From: Paragordius varius
Lineage: Eukaryota > Nematomorpha
DNA: 64,000 bases
Reading direction: 5' to 3'
Assembly (NCBI GenBank): GCA_964247055.1
Contig: OZ176051.1
Span: 3,720,001-3,784,000 of the forward strand
Within the stretch, counting starts at the first letter, position 1; each line of letters opens with the position of its first letter. Both the position numbers and the translations under genes were made by a program. A model generated the notes under the pieces. It did no database searches and had not been told where the DNA came from. It saw only the letters and a list, made by a program, of their open reading frames with translations. Positions 46,891 to 58,504 of the stretch are shown one piece after another.

Positions 46891-47988
46891 TTCTATCCTA
46901 ATAAAAATTTTACAAACAAGCCGAAATATCTACATAAAATTTGGTTTTAAAAAATGCTCGATATAAAACTACTTTGACGCCATTTTTATTTTACAACATT
47001 TTTGCAAAATATCGTGTTTATTTGATTTTAAAGGTGAAATGAAACCTAATTTTTCATTTAAATCACATCTAACATTGTTAGAAACAGAAAAATTAGTTTA
47101 TTTTGTATAATTTTTAAATTTAGCTAATGCAAACATGTCATTTTGACTAATTTACTTTGAGGTTTCATCTAAAAATAAGTAATATCAAATATTTTCGATG
47201 AAATTTTTTATATATTTCGGTTCATTAATGTTATAAATGTGCAAATTTTTGCCATAGTTTCAATTCATATTTTTTGAATGATTTAATTTAATCAGGCTTG
47301 GGGTATCCAACTACCCCAATTTTTATCGAAAAACTGAAATGAATGTGTATCCAAGTGTTTATACAATAGCCAAATGAATGTATGTTATGGTATAAAAATC
47401 TTAACTATTAACTTTAACTTTCAGGCGACATTTTACCATCAATAATTTGATAAATATTTATTTTAATAATTGCTCGTTTCATTCTTATCTGTCCCAATTT
47501 TAGACTCCACATAGTGTCCACAATAACTACCCTGTTAAAATATATATTCACATAGGAAAACATATCAATTTTATCATGGTGCTTTCGATTTGGTCCTAAT
47601 GATTAATTTACGAAAGTTATTGACATTTTTGTGGTAATTTTTTAATATCAGAAAATATCAAAATTTGCGCACATTTAATATTTTTTTTAGTTATACATAC
47701 AAAAAAATAACACCAAAATCAAGATTAATATGTAATTATTAATTTTAACATATTTTTAAGGATCAATGTTTTTGCGGTTTACGGAATTGATAAATTTATC
47801 ACATTTTTGTATGCATTGTTCTTAAATATTAGCGGAGTATTTTCAAATATATCCTTTTTATCCACCCTATTTGGATAGGTTAATTCAAAAATAATCAAAT
47901 TAACACTTTACCATTAACAGAGATTTTACATATACAATCTAAATTATATACATAAATAGTTCTAAAATAATTTTATCCATTTTTTTAC

Positions 47989-48541
47989 CACTTCGATTTA
48001 AATTGGGGTCTAAATACCCCAAACTTAATTTAAATTAATATTTAAAAAACTACTGAAGGAAACTGTCACAATATATATTTATGCACTAATAAAAATTATG
48101 TTAAAAAGCCAAGATATTTAATTAAAATTTCGTTTTGAAAAAAGTTCCATGTCAAACTACTTCGACACAATTTTTATTTTACAAAATTTTTGCAAAAATC
48201 GTGTTCAGTTAATTTTAAAGGTAATAAAACTATTTTTTTATTTAAATCATATCTAACATTGTTAAAAGTAGAAAAAGTGGTGTATTTTGTATTATTTCCA
48301 ATTTAGCGAATGCACGCATGTTAGATTGACTAATGTTTTACCTTTGGGATTTACATTAAAATAAGTATTATCAAGTATTTTTGAATAATTTTTTATATCA
48401 GTTTATTAATGATATATAAGTGTAAACTTTTGCCAAGGTTTTCCTTCCTTCCATATTTTTTAAAATATTAAATTACGCCAGGGGTATCCAACTACCCCAA
48501 ATTTGATCGAAGTACTGAGATGAATTTAATGTATCCAAGTG
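47989..48541 (+). mobile_element. TTAA-family miniature element, copy C
   Basis: 553 bp, from CACTTCGATTTAAATTGGGG to TATCCAAGTG, followed by TTAA (48542-48545). The left flank is TTAC. The interior matches copies A, D and F (AAAGTTCCATGTCAAACTAC and TTTTGCAAA stretches). No ORF. Confidence 0.85.
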
Positions 48542-49169
48542 TTAAGATATATATAGGAATTTGTGAATTTTTTAGAGATTAATTTAGAAAAGCAAAAAAT
48601 TTGGAATTTTTAACCCCCACATAAAAGTTATTATTTAAATTATGTTTTACTTTTTTGGTAGTTTATGATTTAAGTCTAACTTTTTGAAATGAAGCTGAAA
48701 TTTCCCCAAAAAATTTATTTAAAATATGTGGGCAAACCATTTCCTTATATAGACCACTTACCACAAATTTTTAAATGACTTTCTTATAACACTCATAAGG
48801 GCCAAAAAAACATCATGATAATTATGATTATATATTTATTTGAACAGGCAATTTATTGCGTTGTGTAAATATTAATACTTGATATGAGACATTCTGAAAA
48901 CTTTTTAATCTTATATTGAATTGGATTCTTTGGGAAACCACATCTAAAATTTTAAATTAAGTGTAGATATATAATAACTTGTGCACTTTTTATATTTTTC
49001 GTTATCTGCTATGTTGCAAAGCGGAATTCTTAAAATAACAGCTCTAACCCAAAATCATAACACCATAATTATCTATATAGGTGCACATATTTTAAAATAT
49101 TTCTCCGTTTCCCCAAACCTCCTTGTAATAAAATAATTTGCAATTTAACATTTGTTGACCCTTTCGTAT
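48542..49169. other. Upstream region of the RRM-protein gene
   Basis: 628 bp with no gene or repeat seen. It presumably contains promoter and 5' UTR of the gene starting at 49170; no specific motif called. Confidence 0.4.
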
Positions 49170-50824
49170 ATGCCAAGACCTATGGCTGACACAAGATTAT
49201 TTATTGGTGACGTTAAAACTTCCACAAAAGAGCAATTAGAACACGCTTTTGCACCGTTTGGTGAATTAAAAGAAGTTTGGATAGCTCGCGATCCAGCTGG
49301 ATTTGCTTTTGTTGAATATTATGATAAAGAATCAGCTATTGAAGCTCTAAGAACCATGAATCACAAAACAATTGGTCAAGACGTTATACGTGTAGAAATG
49401 TCGAAGGTTCGTAAGAAAGATAACAGCTCAGGAAATTCGCGTTTAAGTGAAAGAAATGGTGGAGGTGGTTCTCGCTCACAACGAGGCGGACGTGGAGGCC
49501 CTCCACGCGAAAAATATCCTCCGAGACGTATGCCTCCACCCCCTTCTCATCACGATTATGATCCATATGAACCTGCTGGTCGAAGAGGTCCCCCGCCATC
49601 TTTCTATGGAGGTGGCCCACCACCACCACCTAGCTATCGAGGCAATGGTGGACCTCCACCGCAACGCGGTGGTGGTGCAGGATATGATTATGGTGGACCA
49701 CCGGCTCCTCTTTCATCCCCATATGATCATCCGCCTCATCATTCATCGCATTATCCCCCGTATGAATATGCGCCGCCTCCTTATTCCCATCATCCCTCAG
49801 AATATCATGTGGGTCTAGGTGGGAGAAATCCTCCTGCAAACGGCAGTAGCGGTCCACCTCCTTCAGCTTATAGTCGAGGGGAGAGTCGTTATGATCCCTA
49901 TCATCACCCACCTCCAATGTCGTCTGCGGCTCGGGCGCCTCCGTCAGGTATTATGATTTATATTACAAATTTGGATAAATTTATTAGTCCAATGTTAGTT
50001 TTTAAAGTAAATTGTTTTTGGACACACAGCTTTTGATAATTAAATTTTTATACACTATTTTAACAACCGCGCTTTTTATACGCACACAAAATATATGTGT
50101 ACAACAAAAACGCTTTATAGTCGGTCGTAGAACTGCATCGGGGTCCACGCCAACCGATCATCATCGTAATAACCCGGCGGATCATTATTATGCTTATGGG
50201 GGTGCTGAACCACGAGAAAGGTATCATCCACCTCACGTAGAACATCGTAGACCTCCTCCATCTCACCCTTTGTATGAGGACCAAAGGGGCGGTCCACCAC
50301 CACCCCCTTTAAACGGGTTCGAACATCCTTATGGATCTTTACCTCCATCGCATTTCAGTGGCCGTAGGTAGAAAAACAGCTTTGCTGTATATTTTAACTC
50401 AAAAAATATTTTAGCCAGTATTATTTTATATCTAAACTGTTTTCCCGACCTAAAATTATTGATTTACAAAAATAGTTTAAAAACTTTTAAATATTATGTG
50501 ATTGGTTTACTTTATTAGACCTGCATAGTTTTATATATTAACCGTTTTTTTAATAACAATAAAAATTTAATTAATTTAACTAAACCTCCAAGTATCAGTT
50601 AATTACCTAATTTTTAAATCATTTTTGACCTAAAATTGACGATTTAAGCTAAACTTCTTACCCTAATAATTGATTAACTTTCGTCATACGATATGTGATT
50701 AATACGATACAATAGATCGCCGCCATTACGAGATTATCCGCCTCGCGAACCGTATGGATCTCGATATCCGCCTGCAGGGCCACCTATTGGCGGTCGAAGA
50801 ATTAGTCCACCGAGACGCTTTTAA
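49170..50824 (+). CDS. SRSF3/7-like RNA-binding protein with Pro/Gly/His/Tyr-rich tail
   Basis: Three exons, 49170-49947, 50121-50367 and 50716-50824, phases 1 and 2, 377 residues; ATG 49170 (or the in-frame ATG at 49182). Residues ~7-78 are one RRM with RNP2 LFIGDV and RNP1 AGFAFVEY. GELKEVWIARDPAGFAFVEY matches the single N-terminal RRM of SRSF3/SRSF7, splicing factors that bind pre-mRNA in the nucleus. The rest is not an RS domain: ~300 residues of Pro, Gly, His, Tyr and Arg (RGG, GGPPPPP, HHPPP), ending RISPPRRF. It would be disordered and suited to condensates or to arginine methylation. Its G+C content is clearly above the surroundings. Convergent with gamma-tubulin, 258 bp between stops. 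Confidence 0.85.
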
Positions 50825-51082
50825 TTTACACTAAGATTTTTTTTCCTCCAAATCATGCATTATAAATAACATTAGCTTGAAATTTGTTTGTTATTTAATC
50901 ATCGTATACACGTTATATTAATTGATTTTATATTATAATCATATAACTAGCTAGATAAACCATTTATTCATATGTATATATATATATATATACATTCGTT
51001 CCAATTATAATTTTTACATCATACATAGTAATAATAAAAAAGGTGGTTTAAATCAATAATTTGTCCCCTTCCCTGTGTGCTA

Positions 51083-54000
51083 CTATTCTTCGTCGCCCTG
51101 TTCTTCCCTCGATATCATTAAGAAATGATCTTTATCATCTATCACACCATTGTCACGTTCCATACTAATATTATTGCGTTCATACTCGCTATCCGCTGTC
51201 GTCGTTTCCATGACAACCTTCGTAAATAATGATTCCAGTTCAGTTAGCTCTCTTTCTAAATCCTCTTCACCCAAAGATGCGTAATCAGGACGGGTGGCCG
51301 CTTTGTATTCCTCAATGAGTTCATACACCACGGTTCGCGAATCATCGAGTTCATGTAGATCGTTGGCAAATATTTCTTCTTTGCGAAACATGTCGAGAAA
51401 GGCTTCTCGTTTCCGCAATTTATCATATTGTTTGAGTGTTTGATCAAAAAGCTAATTTGTAAGAGAGAGAGAGATTAAATTTGATGATAAAAATTAAAAA
51501 GTGTGCTAAAACATACTGAAACAACATTGGTGTGATTAGCTAACATCAAACCACTAATTTTATTAGTTTTATCAATGTACGGTGATTTTCGCGATAAAGC
51601 CACTTGAATTGACGACGGGCACCATGGGACAAATTTTACTGGGTGGCGTTCATTTATACGCTGTAAACTTTTATGAACCTAAATTATCACATATAATATA
51701 GCCCCCCAAAAAAATAAAAAAAATAATATTCATGGTTTAGTCGTTTTAAAAAAACAGCCCACTCAAACTTAATAATCGTTTTTAATTTTTAGATGCGTAT
51801 ATCATATTAAGTTGCCCACTTATTTTACTAGTCCTTAATATCGTGTAGACCCAGATATATTGAAGCCCCGTTAAAATAATGTAATTACTTGGCAACGATC
51901 GAAAAAATACAAGGGTTCAGAATTATAAAAATACAGAATGCAAAAAACCAAAATACATAAAATAATTGTTTTTAAAGAAGTTACATTTTTTCAAGCTGCC
52001 CTATTTCATTAACACATTTTGATGGTTAAAAATTTTAAATGTATTTCGTATTAATTTTTGTTAGTCATTAATTAATAATAACCATTTATTTAAATAGTAA
52101 ATACCTTAAACATTGGGTTTTATTGGTAATTCAGATATCGTTAAGAAATTTTCTGCTCTGAATACCTAACTTAATCCTCAATTATATATGTATTCAATCA
52201 ATAAATTGACTTTGTATATATCGCGCTTATTATCATTTTAGCTTTTAAAAGTTTAATCCTTAAGAAGTTATGTATCATTCCACATTATACCTCCGTAGAA
52301 TCGATATCTCCCTGTATGATATTGAGAATTGACAGGTAACAATGTTCCAACGTTTTATCATGATTCATGGAGACCATCATATTTTTTGGCTGGAGTAATC
52401 GTCTCATCACATCTAAAACGGTCGTTTTTCGCACGTGAGAATGAATACTCGCTGATGATGATTGCATATTACTGAAACTTTTTAGTGATTGATTACTTGC
52501 AGAGTTTGATATCCCCTGCAAATGTTATAAAAGACAATCGAATAGTTCCTGAAAAATAAATCATAAATTTTGAAAAAACACATACGTCCATAGAACCCAT
52601 TCCGCTTTTCACACCATCAGTTAAAGGAGAAAGTAACACTTTTCGCTGATCTTCGAAAACTGGGAGCGGCGTATAACCAGTCATAAGATAATGCAATCTG
52701 TCAAATGTAATTATATAAATATTGTAGACTAAGTTTAAAAAGGTGTTAATTCAAAAAAAATCGATTTGAAAAATATGTGTCTATTCAAAAAATCCATTTT
52801 AACTCCACATATGATCCCGAGAATATTAATTATTGCTATAATGGTTGTATAGGTTTTTAAATTTGAGGGCTAAAACACATTATATAATTTAAGTAAGAAA
52901 AAAATTAAAAAATCATTAATGCGTGCATATGCATGTGTTTCCTTATTAACAAATTTGAAAAAACCCATATAACTAATAAAATTGCTGTTTGATTAAACAA
53001 ACGTAACACATGAATCAAACATTAAAATTGTCAAAGTTGCATTTTCTAATTATATCTTTTATTTGGAATTGATTTAAAAAATTAAGTTATATTTTTTTAT
53101 TAAATATTTTCTCCTAATTTCGCACCAAGCTTTTTTCTAAAGGGGTATTTTGCTTAAAATATAGTAAAAACTCATTTTGTGATAACGAGACCGCACAAAA
53201 GAGGTGTAAAATTTTAGTAATATCGCAAATTATTATTGGTTGACATAGAACAAAATTTTTTGTGATATCATCACTTTTAGTTCCTCAATTAGAAACATAT
53301 ATGAAAGTATAAAAATCTTTGCCGATTTCTTCGCAAATAGCATTGGAATAAACTTATTTTTCGCAAAAAGACATTTAAAATTGTCCGCACAAAAAACGTT
53401 TATATTTTTACCTTGGTGTAGGTATTAAGCTAGCTAAAATGCCAGCCAAATCATTATGCATATAACCAGGGTATCGTAATGTTGCAGTGCTTGATGCCAT
53501 GATTGTTGAAACAAATAAATTGATTTGTGGAAATGATACTTTGTTTAATTTCATTCGCTCCGTAGCTATGCGATTAAGGGCGGTATTATCCAAAACAATC
53601 TAGATATTTATCATATAACCAATAAAGAATTTGTTGATATTGCAAAATGTAAATGAAACAAATTGGTGTAATATCACAGTAGTATCTGGTTGTTTATAAA
53701 AAAATGAGTAAAAGCTTTGAAAGAGACACTCAATATTTTGAGACGATTAAATTGAATAATATATAATAAACAAATTATAATTTTGTACCACAGCGTCCGT
53801 ATTTTCTGTCAATCTTTTGAGCGTTAAAATTGAATTGTAGGGTTGGACAACCACATCGCTAACTTCATCTTGGTTAGGAAACACGGAATATGTTTGTAAT
53901 AATTTTTTGGGGAATCTTTAGGGAAATAAAAAAATTTAGTTTTTTCTCAAAAAAATGATTATGATGCCATGTGTTTTATATATAAAAATTAAAAAGTAAT

Positions 54001-57000
54001 AATATCTATAATTATATATCTTTCGTATGAATACCTCTATTCGAACAAATTAATTATTAATTTTAGCCAATTCGATTCTTAAAATAAATATAGTGCTTAA
54101 GAGGCAACGTCAGACCGTTTATTATAACCGCTCTAATATTTAGCTCCATTTTTGAAAATTTTTAATGTTGAAAGCTCTTTTATTTCAAGTGAATTCCATA
54201 TTTTATTGCGTAGATATTGTAATATTTATAATCAAAAATACTTTACCTATCATGAAGTGTTTCCATAAAGTATGATCCCATACCGGAACCAGTTCCTCCA
54301 GCAATCGAGTGGCATATAACAAAGGCCTTGACATAAAAAAAATAATAGTCAATAAATGATTCAATGCTAAAATATTAAAATATACAGCAAAAAGGTGCGT
54401 ATATAGTGAATATTGATCATAAAGCTACTTGATACTTGATACTTGATGGCTTTTTGTCTTCAATTTTGAAGGTGGCCGTGAACGGTCTTATTCCAAAGGT
54501 CCTTATCTAGACATTTGGTAATGTCGAGGTTTAGGGTTTTTATGTCATTTTTAATGTTGTCGCTCCAGGAATGTGTTGGGCGCCCTTTGCGGTTGTTTCC
54601 AAAGGGTTGTATGTGCTTGATGGTTTGGAGTGGGTGGTCGGTTTGTCTTCTTTCAATGTGACCCAAGTATTTAAGCCTGCTTCTTTGTATAAACTTTTCT
54701 ACTGTGTCATTTTTGTGTTTAAGATGAATATTGTAGTCAGAACAGCAAGCTTTAATTATTTTATTTTCCGTATTTATCATTTTGTCAAGATTTGTTTTGT
54801 TTAGGGGCCATGTTTCGGTGGCGTAAGTAAGAGCTGGTCTGACACCTGCTTTGTATATTAGCCATTTATTATTGTTAGATACATTTTTATTTTTAAGGAC
54901 AAATTTTAGGGAATTGACTTTACCCCATGCTTGTTGGATACGTTTCCGTATTGCTCCAGTTACATGACCTTTAGAGTCTATGACGTCTCCTAGGTATGTA
55001 AACTGGTCTACTATTTCTATTGAGTTTTCGTCGATTGTCATATATGTCGAGCGTGTTTGAGTTGTATTATTGTTTTTACAGTTGTCACATTTAAAGTTTA
55101 TTTGTTCGTTGAGTTTGCCGGTGATTTTGGAGCATTTTTTGTGAACCCAGAATTTGCATTTGTTGCATTTTATTGAATTTGTTTTGACCTCTTTGTCGCA
55201 GATGGCGCATGGATATTTGGGGCGCTGCGTACGATCTCCTGATATCATTATTTTTGTTTTATTAATATTTATTTTCAGCCCATGGTTTTCTAAACAGATT
55301 TTCCATGTTCTGAATTTGTTTGAGATGTTTTCCATTGAAGTATCTGTTAAAACGATATCATCCGCGAAGATTAACTCCCAGGGCGGTTGAGTAGATATGT
55401 TTTTTGTTATACTGTCTAATATTATAATGAATAGTAATGGACTAAGTACAGACCCTTGGTGTAGGCCAGTGTTTGTCTTGAAAGGTTCCGTGTCTCCTAT
55501 TTGCGTGCGTACCATTGTAGTTGTATTTTCATAAAGGAGTAATATTATTTCTATTAAATATTCTTCGATGTAATTTTGTCTTAGGGCCCATTTGATTGTT
55601 GCCCTAGGGATATTATCAAAAGCTTTCTCCAGGTCTAGAAATATGTGGAAAAGTTTTTGATTTTTTGAAAGGTATTTTTCCTGTAGCTGCCTGATTATGA
55701 AGATGGCATCTGTGGTGCTGTGTTCTTTACGAAATGCAAACTGGTTATTTGATATTGTAATGGTTTGTCTAAGGCGATTGTCAATGATGCTTTCAAATAT
55801 TTTGAATGTGTGTTCTAAAAGTTTTAAGGGGCGGTATGAGGAGCAGACGAGACGATCCCCCTTATTTTTATATATAGGGATCGTTATACTTTTATTCCAG
55901 TCATGGGGAATTTCACGTTTGGTAAGAATTTCATTAAAAAAAGTTGTTAGGTAGGATGTTAAGCATGGTATTGGTTTAAGCAGATCGATTGATAGTTCGC
56001 TGGCACCTGACGACTTGTTTGGCTTCATTTTTTGTATTGCTTTTAATACTTCATTTTCTGTAATATCGTGGATGGGTCCGCTCGTGGGTGGTTTTAGTGT
56101 TAGAGGGATTTTTAAATTGTTGGTTTGGTTCATTGATTTTTCTAAGCTTTCTTTCCATATCTTGATTACACTTTCTGGGTTTGAGATTATTTCATTCATA
56201 TTGTTTTTTATACATTTGGTTTTAATGATGTCTTGTTTGTTTGAGTTTATATTCTTTATGTATTTAAAGATTTTTTTATTTTTAACCTGGTCCTCTAGTT
56301 TACTGGCCAGTTTTAGGCAATTTTCATTTATAGTTTTTCTAATTTCTTTCTGCGCTTTGTGTTTTGCGATCAGATATGTTTGTCTGTTTTTATCGTTGCT
56401 ATCCCTTTTCCATGCTTTGAAGGCGTCGTTTTTTTCTTTAGTAACCTCTTTTAATTCCTTTTTCCACCACCAATTTTTCTTTTTTCTATTGTATGGTTTG
56501 CATCTCCCACAAATATTATCTGCTGTTTTAACTATTGTTTTTAGGTTATCCCATCTTGAACTAATGGATTCATTGTTTTGCTGGAGCTTTTCGGATGCCT
56601 GGTTGATGTATTTGTTCCTGGTTGTTTGATTTTGTAGTTTATTGTGGTTGATTTTGGCAGGTCTTTGGTATAAGGGTTTAGTTTTTAGTGTTTTCAAGAC
56701 TGCAATCACTATTTTGTGTTGAGTGAAGCTAGTTTGATGAGTTTTAATGTTAAGTAATTGTGGCCGTTTTATTTTAGGCAAAAGGATATAATCGATCATG
56801 GTAGATGAGTTTGCTGTTTGAAAAGTGGTAAGTTGATTGTGGTTTTTTGTGAAGTGGGTGTTGGCTATGATTAGTTGGTTTGCTTGGCAATATTCTAACA
56901 TCTGTTCTCCCATCTTGTCAGTACTGCCATAGCCGTTTCCACCATGGACTTCCCTGAAATCGTGTTCATTATTACTGATGTGACTATTGAAGTCACCTCC

Positions 57001-58504
57001 TAAGAAGATGGATTCCTTGCCTGGTATTGTATTTGTTAGATCTTGAAGTTCCGTCCAAAATTGTTGTTTAATTTCGTCTTTTAAACCTGGTTGGGGCGCG
57101 TATATCGATATTATATTTAGGATGTAGTCATCGTGCACAACCTTAAGCTGTATTATTCTTTCATTGTGTCTCGTTACTTGGATAACGTTTTCGCGAAGAC
57201 AATTTTTAATCGCTATTGCTACACCAGCCTGACCATTTTCTTGTCCTTGATAATAGAGTGTGTAATTGTTCGTGGTAATTAAGTTGTCTCCTTTTAATCT
57301 GGTTTCTTGTAAGCAGCAGATGTCGACATTCTTAGATTCGAGAAAATCAATTATCATGTGTAGTTTTCCATTTAAAGTACCGATGTTCCAGGTAGCGAAT
57401 TTAAATGTGTTGAGATTATTCATAATTCAGGTGTCGTGTTTTTTATATTGTTATATCAGTTTATTATTATTATAATTATTCGGTATTGGTATCGTTATGA
57501 TGAAATAAAAAGTATTAAATTAATTGGTAGGAGGATTTTGTAATGAAGATATAATGTTAATAGTAAGAAAAATTAAATAAGTAAATATATATTATTGTTA
57601 TGATCGTAGGTAGAAGTTATTAATAATGTAATATCAATTATTATTATCGTTTCGTTTGAGAGTAAGTAGTTTTTGAATAAGACGTGTTCATGGTGTATAG
57701 GTTGAGGCGAGGTTTTTACTTTTCACATGCCCTTGTGAAAAAACTCCTTACGGAGTAGATGTTTTTGCAGAACATCCAAAACTGGCCTCTGCTGTTCGTT
57801 CACCAAAGGTGATCCGACCAACACCGCGGGGAGGTAGCAGTAGGACTTTGTTGGTCTGATCATAAAGCGTAAATTATTTAATTTATTAGTCAAAGTTTAT
57901 ATATGTAACTATATAATTATCATCGTATTTTATAAATATCTAAAATACTTGTAAAAATAAAATTATTTAATAAAATATCGCTAGCATTTTTTATAATTAA
58001 GTTATTTACTTCTAAGCTATCGCTGTTATCGGCTTCTCGATCAATAATTTCAAATATATCTTCACTTAATTTCCCAGCCTATATTGTAATTTAAATCCTA
58101 CTTGGGAATATCCACTGGCCCAATTATTTCCAGCACCACCCCCATGTTCAGAAAGATAAATATTTTCTCGGTTGAATAAATCTTTATTGGTGGAACTTAA
58201 AATTGAGTTTATTACTCTGGGTTCCAAATCCAATAGAATAGCTCGCGGTATATAATGTTGATCATCGGACTAAAGTTTTTAAGACACAAAAACTTGATAG
58301 AAGAAAACGTCTTTTCTATCAATGCCTTCTGTTACAAAGTCCTCCAAAGTTCCTTCTAAAAAATATAACAATACATATTATACTTGGTGTAATACCGTGC
58401 TCTTTGCACAGTGTTTTCCAAAACTCTAAACCAACTAAAATAACAAAATCCTAACTTTGATTTCCACATTGTCCAATTTGTAATGTTATAATTTCTCGGG
58501 GCAT
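51083..58504 (-). CDS. TUBG1: Gamma-tubulin
   Basis: 12 exons, 553 residues, all phases consistent: 58456-58504, 58384-58434, 58294-58355, 58102-58269, 58010-58078, 54247-54326, 53789-53915, 53412-53599, 52586-52697, 52291-52515, 51517-51678, 51083-51451. It begins [18 protein letters not shown] and carries [22 protein letters not shown], the GTP loop [10 protein letters not shown] (about 143-152), [25 protein letters not shown] and [11 protein letters not shown]. These are gamma-specific, so the protein nucleates microtubules at centrosomes within the gamma-TuRC. Oddities: a ~45-residue Ser-rich insertion between TGYTPL and VRKTT (residues ~277-329), a ~57-residue acidic C-terminal extension after RPDYASLG, four introns of 21-28 nt, and a LINE in intron 5 (54327-58009). 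Confidence 0.97.
54414..54425. repeat. Target-site duplication, LINE 3' side
   Basis: TGATCATAAAGC, identical to 57857-57868 on the other side of the LINE. Confidence 0.95.
54426..57856 (-). mobile_element. Full-length RTE-type LINE in gamma-tubulin intron 5
   Basis: 3431 bp between identical 12-bp target duplications. On the minus strand: a G+C-rich 5' region of 433 bp, one ORF (57423-54460), then a very short 3' tail of three ATCAAGT units, the kind of short tandem tail typical of RTE elements instead of poly(A). It is in the same orientation as the host gene. The complete ORF and perfect duplication point to a young, possibly active copy. Confidence 0.92.
54460..57423 (-). CDS. RTE LINE endonuclease-reverse transcriptase
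   Basis: 987 residues, uninterrupted. Residues ~1-240 are an APE-type endonuclease ([36 protein letters not shown]), as in RTE and 'craniofacial development protein 2-like' sequences. Residues ~430-720 are the reverse transcriptase ([43 protein letters not shown], catalytic FADD). At ~742-790 a PHD/FYVE-like zinc knuckle follows (CAIC..CNKC..HKKC..CDNC). The C-terminal part has [16 protein letters not shown] and KGRPTHSW, usual for this clade. It makes and integrates element cDNA by target-primed reverse transcription. Confidence 0.95.
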   Translation of the reverse strand: MNNLNTFKFATWNIGTLNGKLHMIIDFLESKNVDICCLQETRLKGDNLITTNNYTLYYQGQENGQAGVAIAIKNCLRENVIQVTRHNERIIQLKVVHDDYILNIISIYAPQPGLKDEIKQQFWTELQDLTNTIPGKESIFLGGDFNSHISNNEHDFREVHGGNGYGSTDKMGEQMLEYCQANQLIIANTHFTKNHNQLTTFQTANSSTMIDYILLPKIKRPQLLNIKTHQTSFTQHKIVIAVLKTLKTKPLYQRPAKINHNKLQNQTTRNKYINQASEKLQQNNESISSRWDNLKTIVKTADNICGRCKPYNRKKKNWWWKKELKEVTKEKNDAFKAWKRDSNDKNRQTYLIAKHKAQKEIRKTINENCLKLASKLEDQVKNKKIFKYIKNINSNKQDIIKTKCIKNNMNEIISNPESVIKIWKESLEKSMNQTNNLKIPLTLKPPTSGPIHDITENEVLKAIQKMKPNKSSGASELSIDLLKPIPCLTSYLTTFFNEILTKREIPHDWNKSITIPIYKNKGDRLVCSSYRPLKLLEHTFKIFESIIDNRLRQTITISNNQFAFRKEHSTTDAIFIIRQLQEKYLSKNQKLFHIFLDLEKAFDNIPRATIKWALRQNYIEEYLIEIILLLYENTTTMVRTQIGDTEPFKTNTGLHQGSVLSPLLFIIILDSITKNISTQPPWELIFADDIVLTDTSMENISNKFRTWKICLENHGLKININKTKIMISGDRTQRPKYPCAICDKEVKTNSIKCNKCKFWVHKKCSKITGKLNEQINFKCDNCKNNNTTQTRSTYMTIDENSIEIVDQFTYLGDVIDSKGHVTGAIRKRIQQAWGKVNSLKFVLKNKNVSNNNKWLIYKAGVRPALTYATETWPLNKTNLDKMINTENKIIKACCSDYNIHLKHKNDTVEKFIQRSRLKYLGHIERRQTDHPLQTIKHIQPFGNNRKGRPTHSWSDNIKNDIKTLNLDITKCLDKDLWNKTVHGHLQN
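57857..57868. repeat. Target-site duplication, LINE 5' side
   Basis: TGATCATAAAGC, the second copy of the 12-bp duplication. Confidence 0.95.

Larger units (their letters stand above)
43948..47357 (+). mobile_element. TTAA-family miniature element, copy A (split by a hAT insertion)
   Basis: The left end is TTAA|CACTTCGATTC (43944 on). The right end, CCAAGTG, is followed by TTTA (diverged TTAA). Without the hAT the element is about 560 bp and aligns with copies C and F along its length. Subterminal sequences contain the palindromes GGTATCTAAGTACC and GGGGTATCCAACTACCCC. Confidence 0.8.

Noticed and set aside
49384-50348. Several His/Arg/Met-rich frames on both strands over the RRM gene
   Set aside because: They mirror the repetitive Pro/Gly/His codons of the real gene in other frames.
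53160-53400. Possible pogo/mariner remnant (AGTAAAAACTCATTTTGTGATAACGA)
   Set aside because: No mirror-image right end or target duplication could be found in the gamma-tubulin intron.
56015-56629. 204-codon plus-strand frame in the LINE
   Set aside because: It is exactly antisense to the LINE ORF and low in complexity (Phe/Leu/Ser), a shadow of it.
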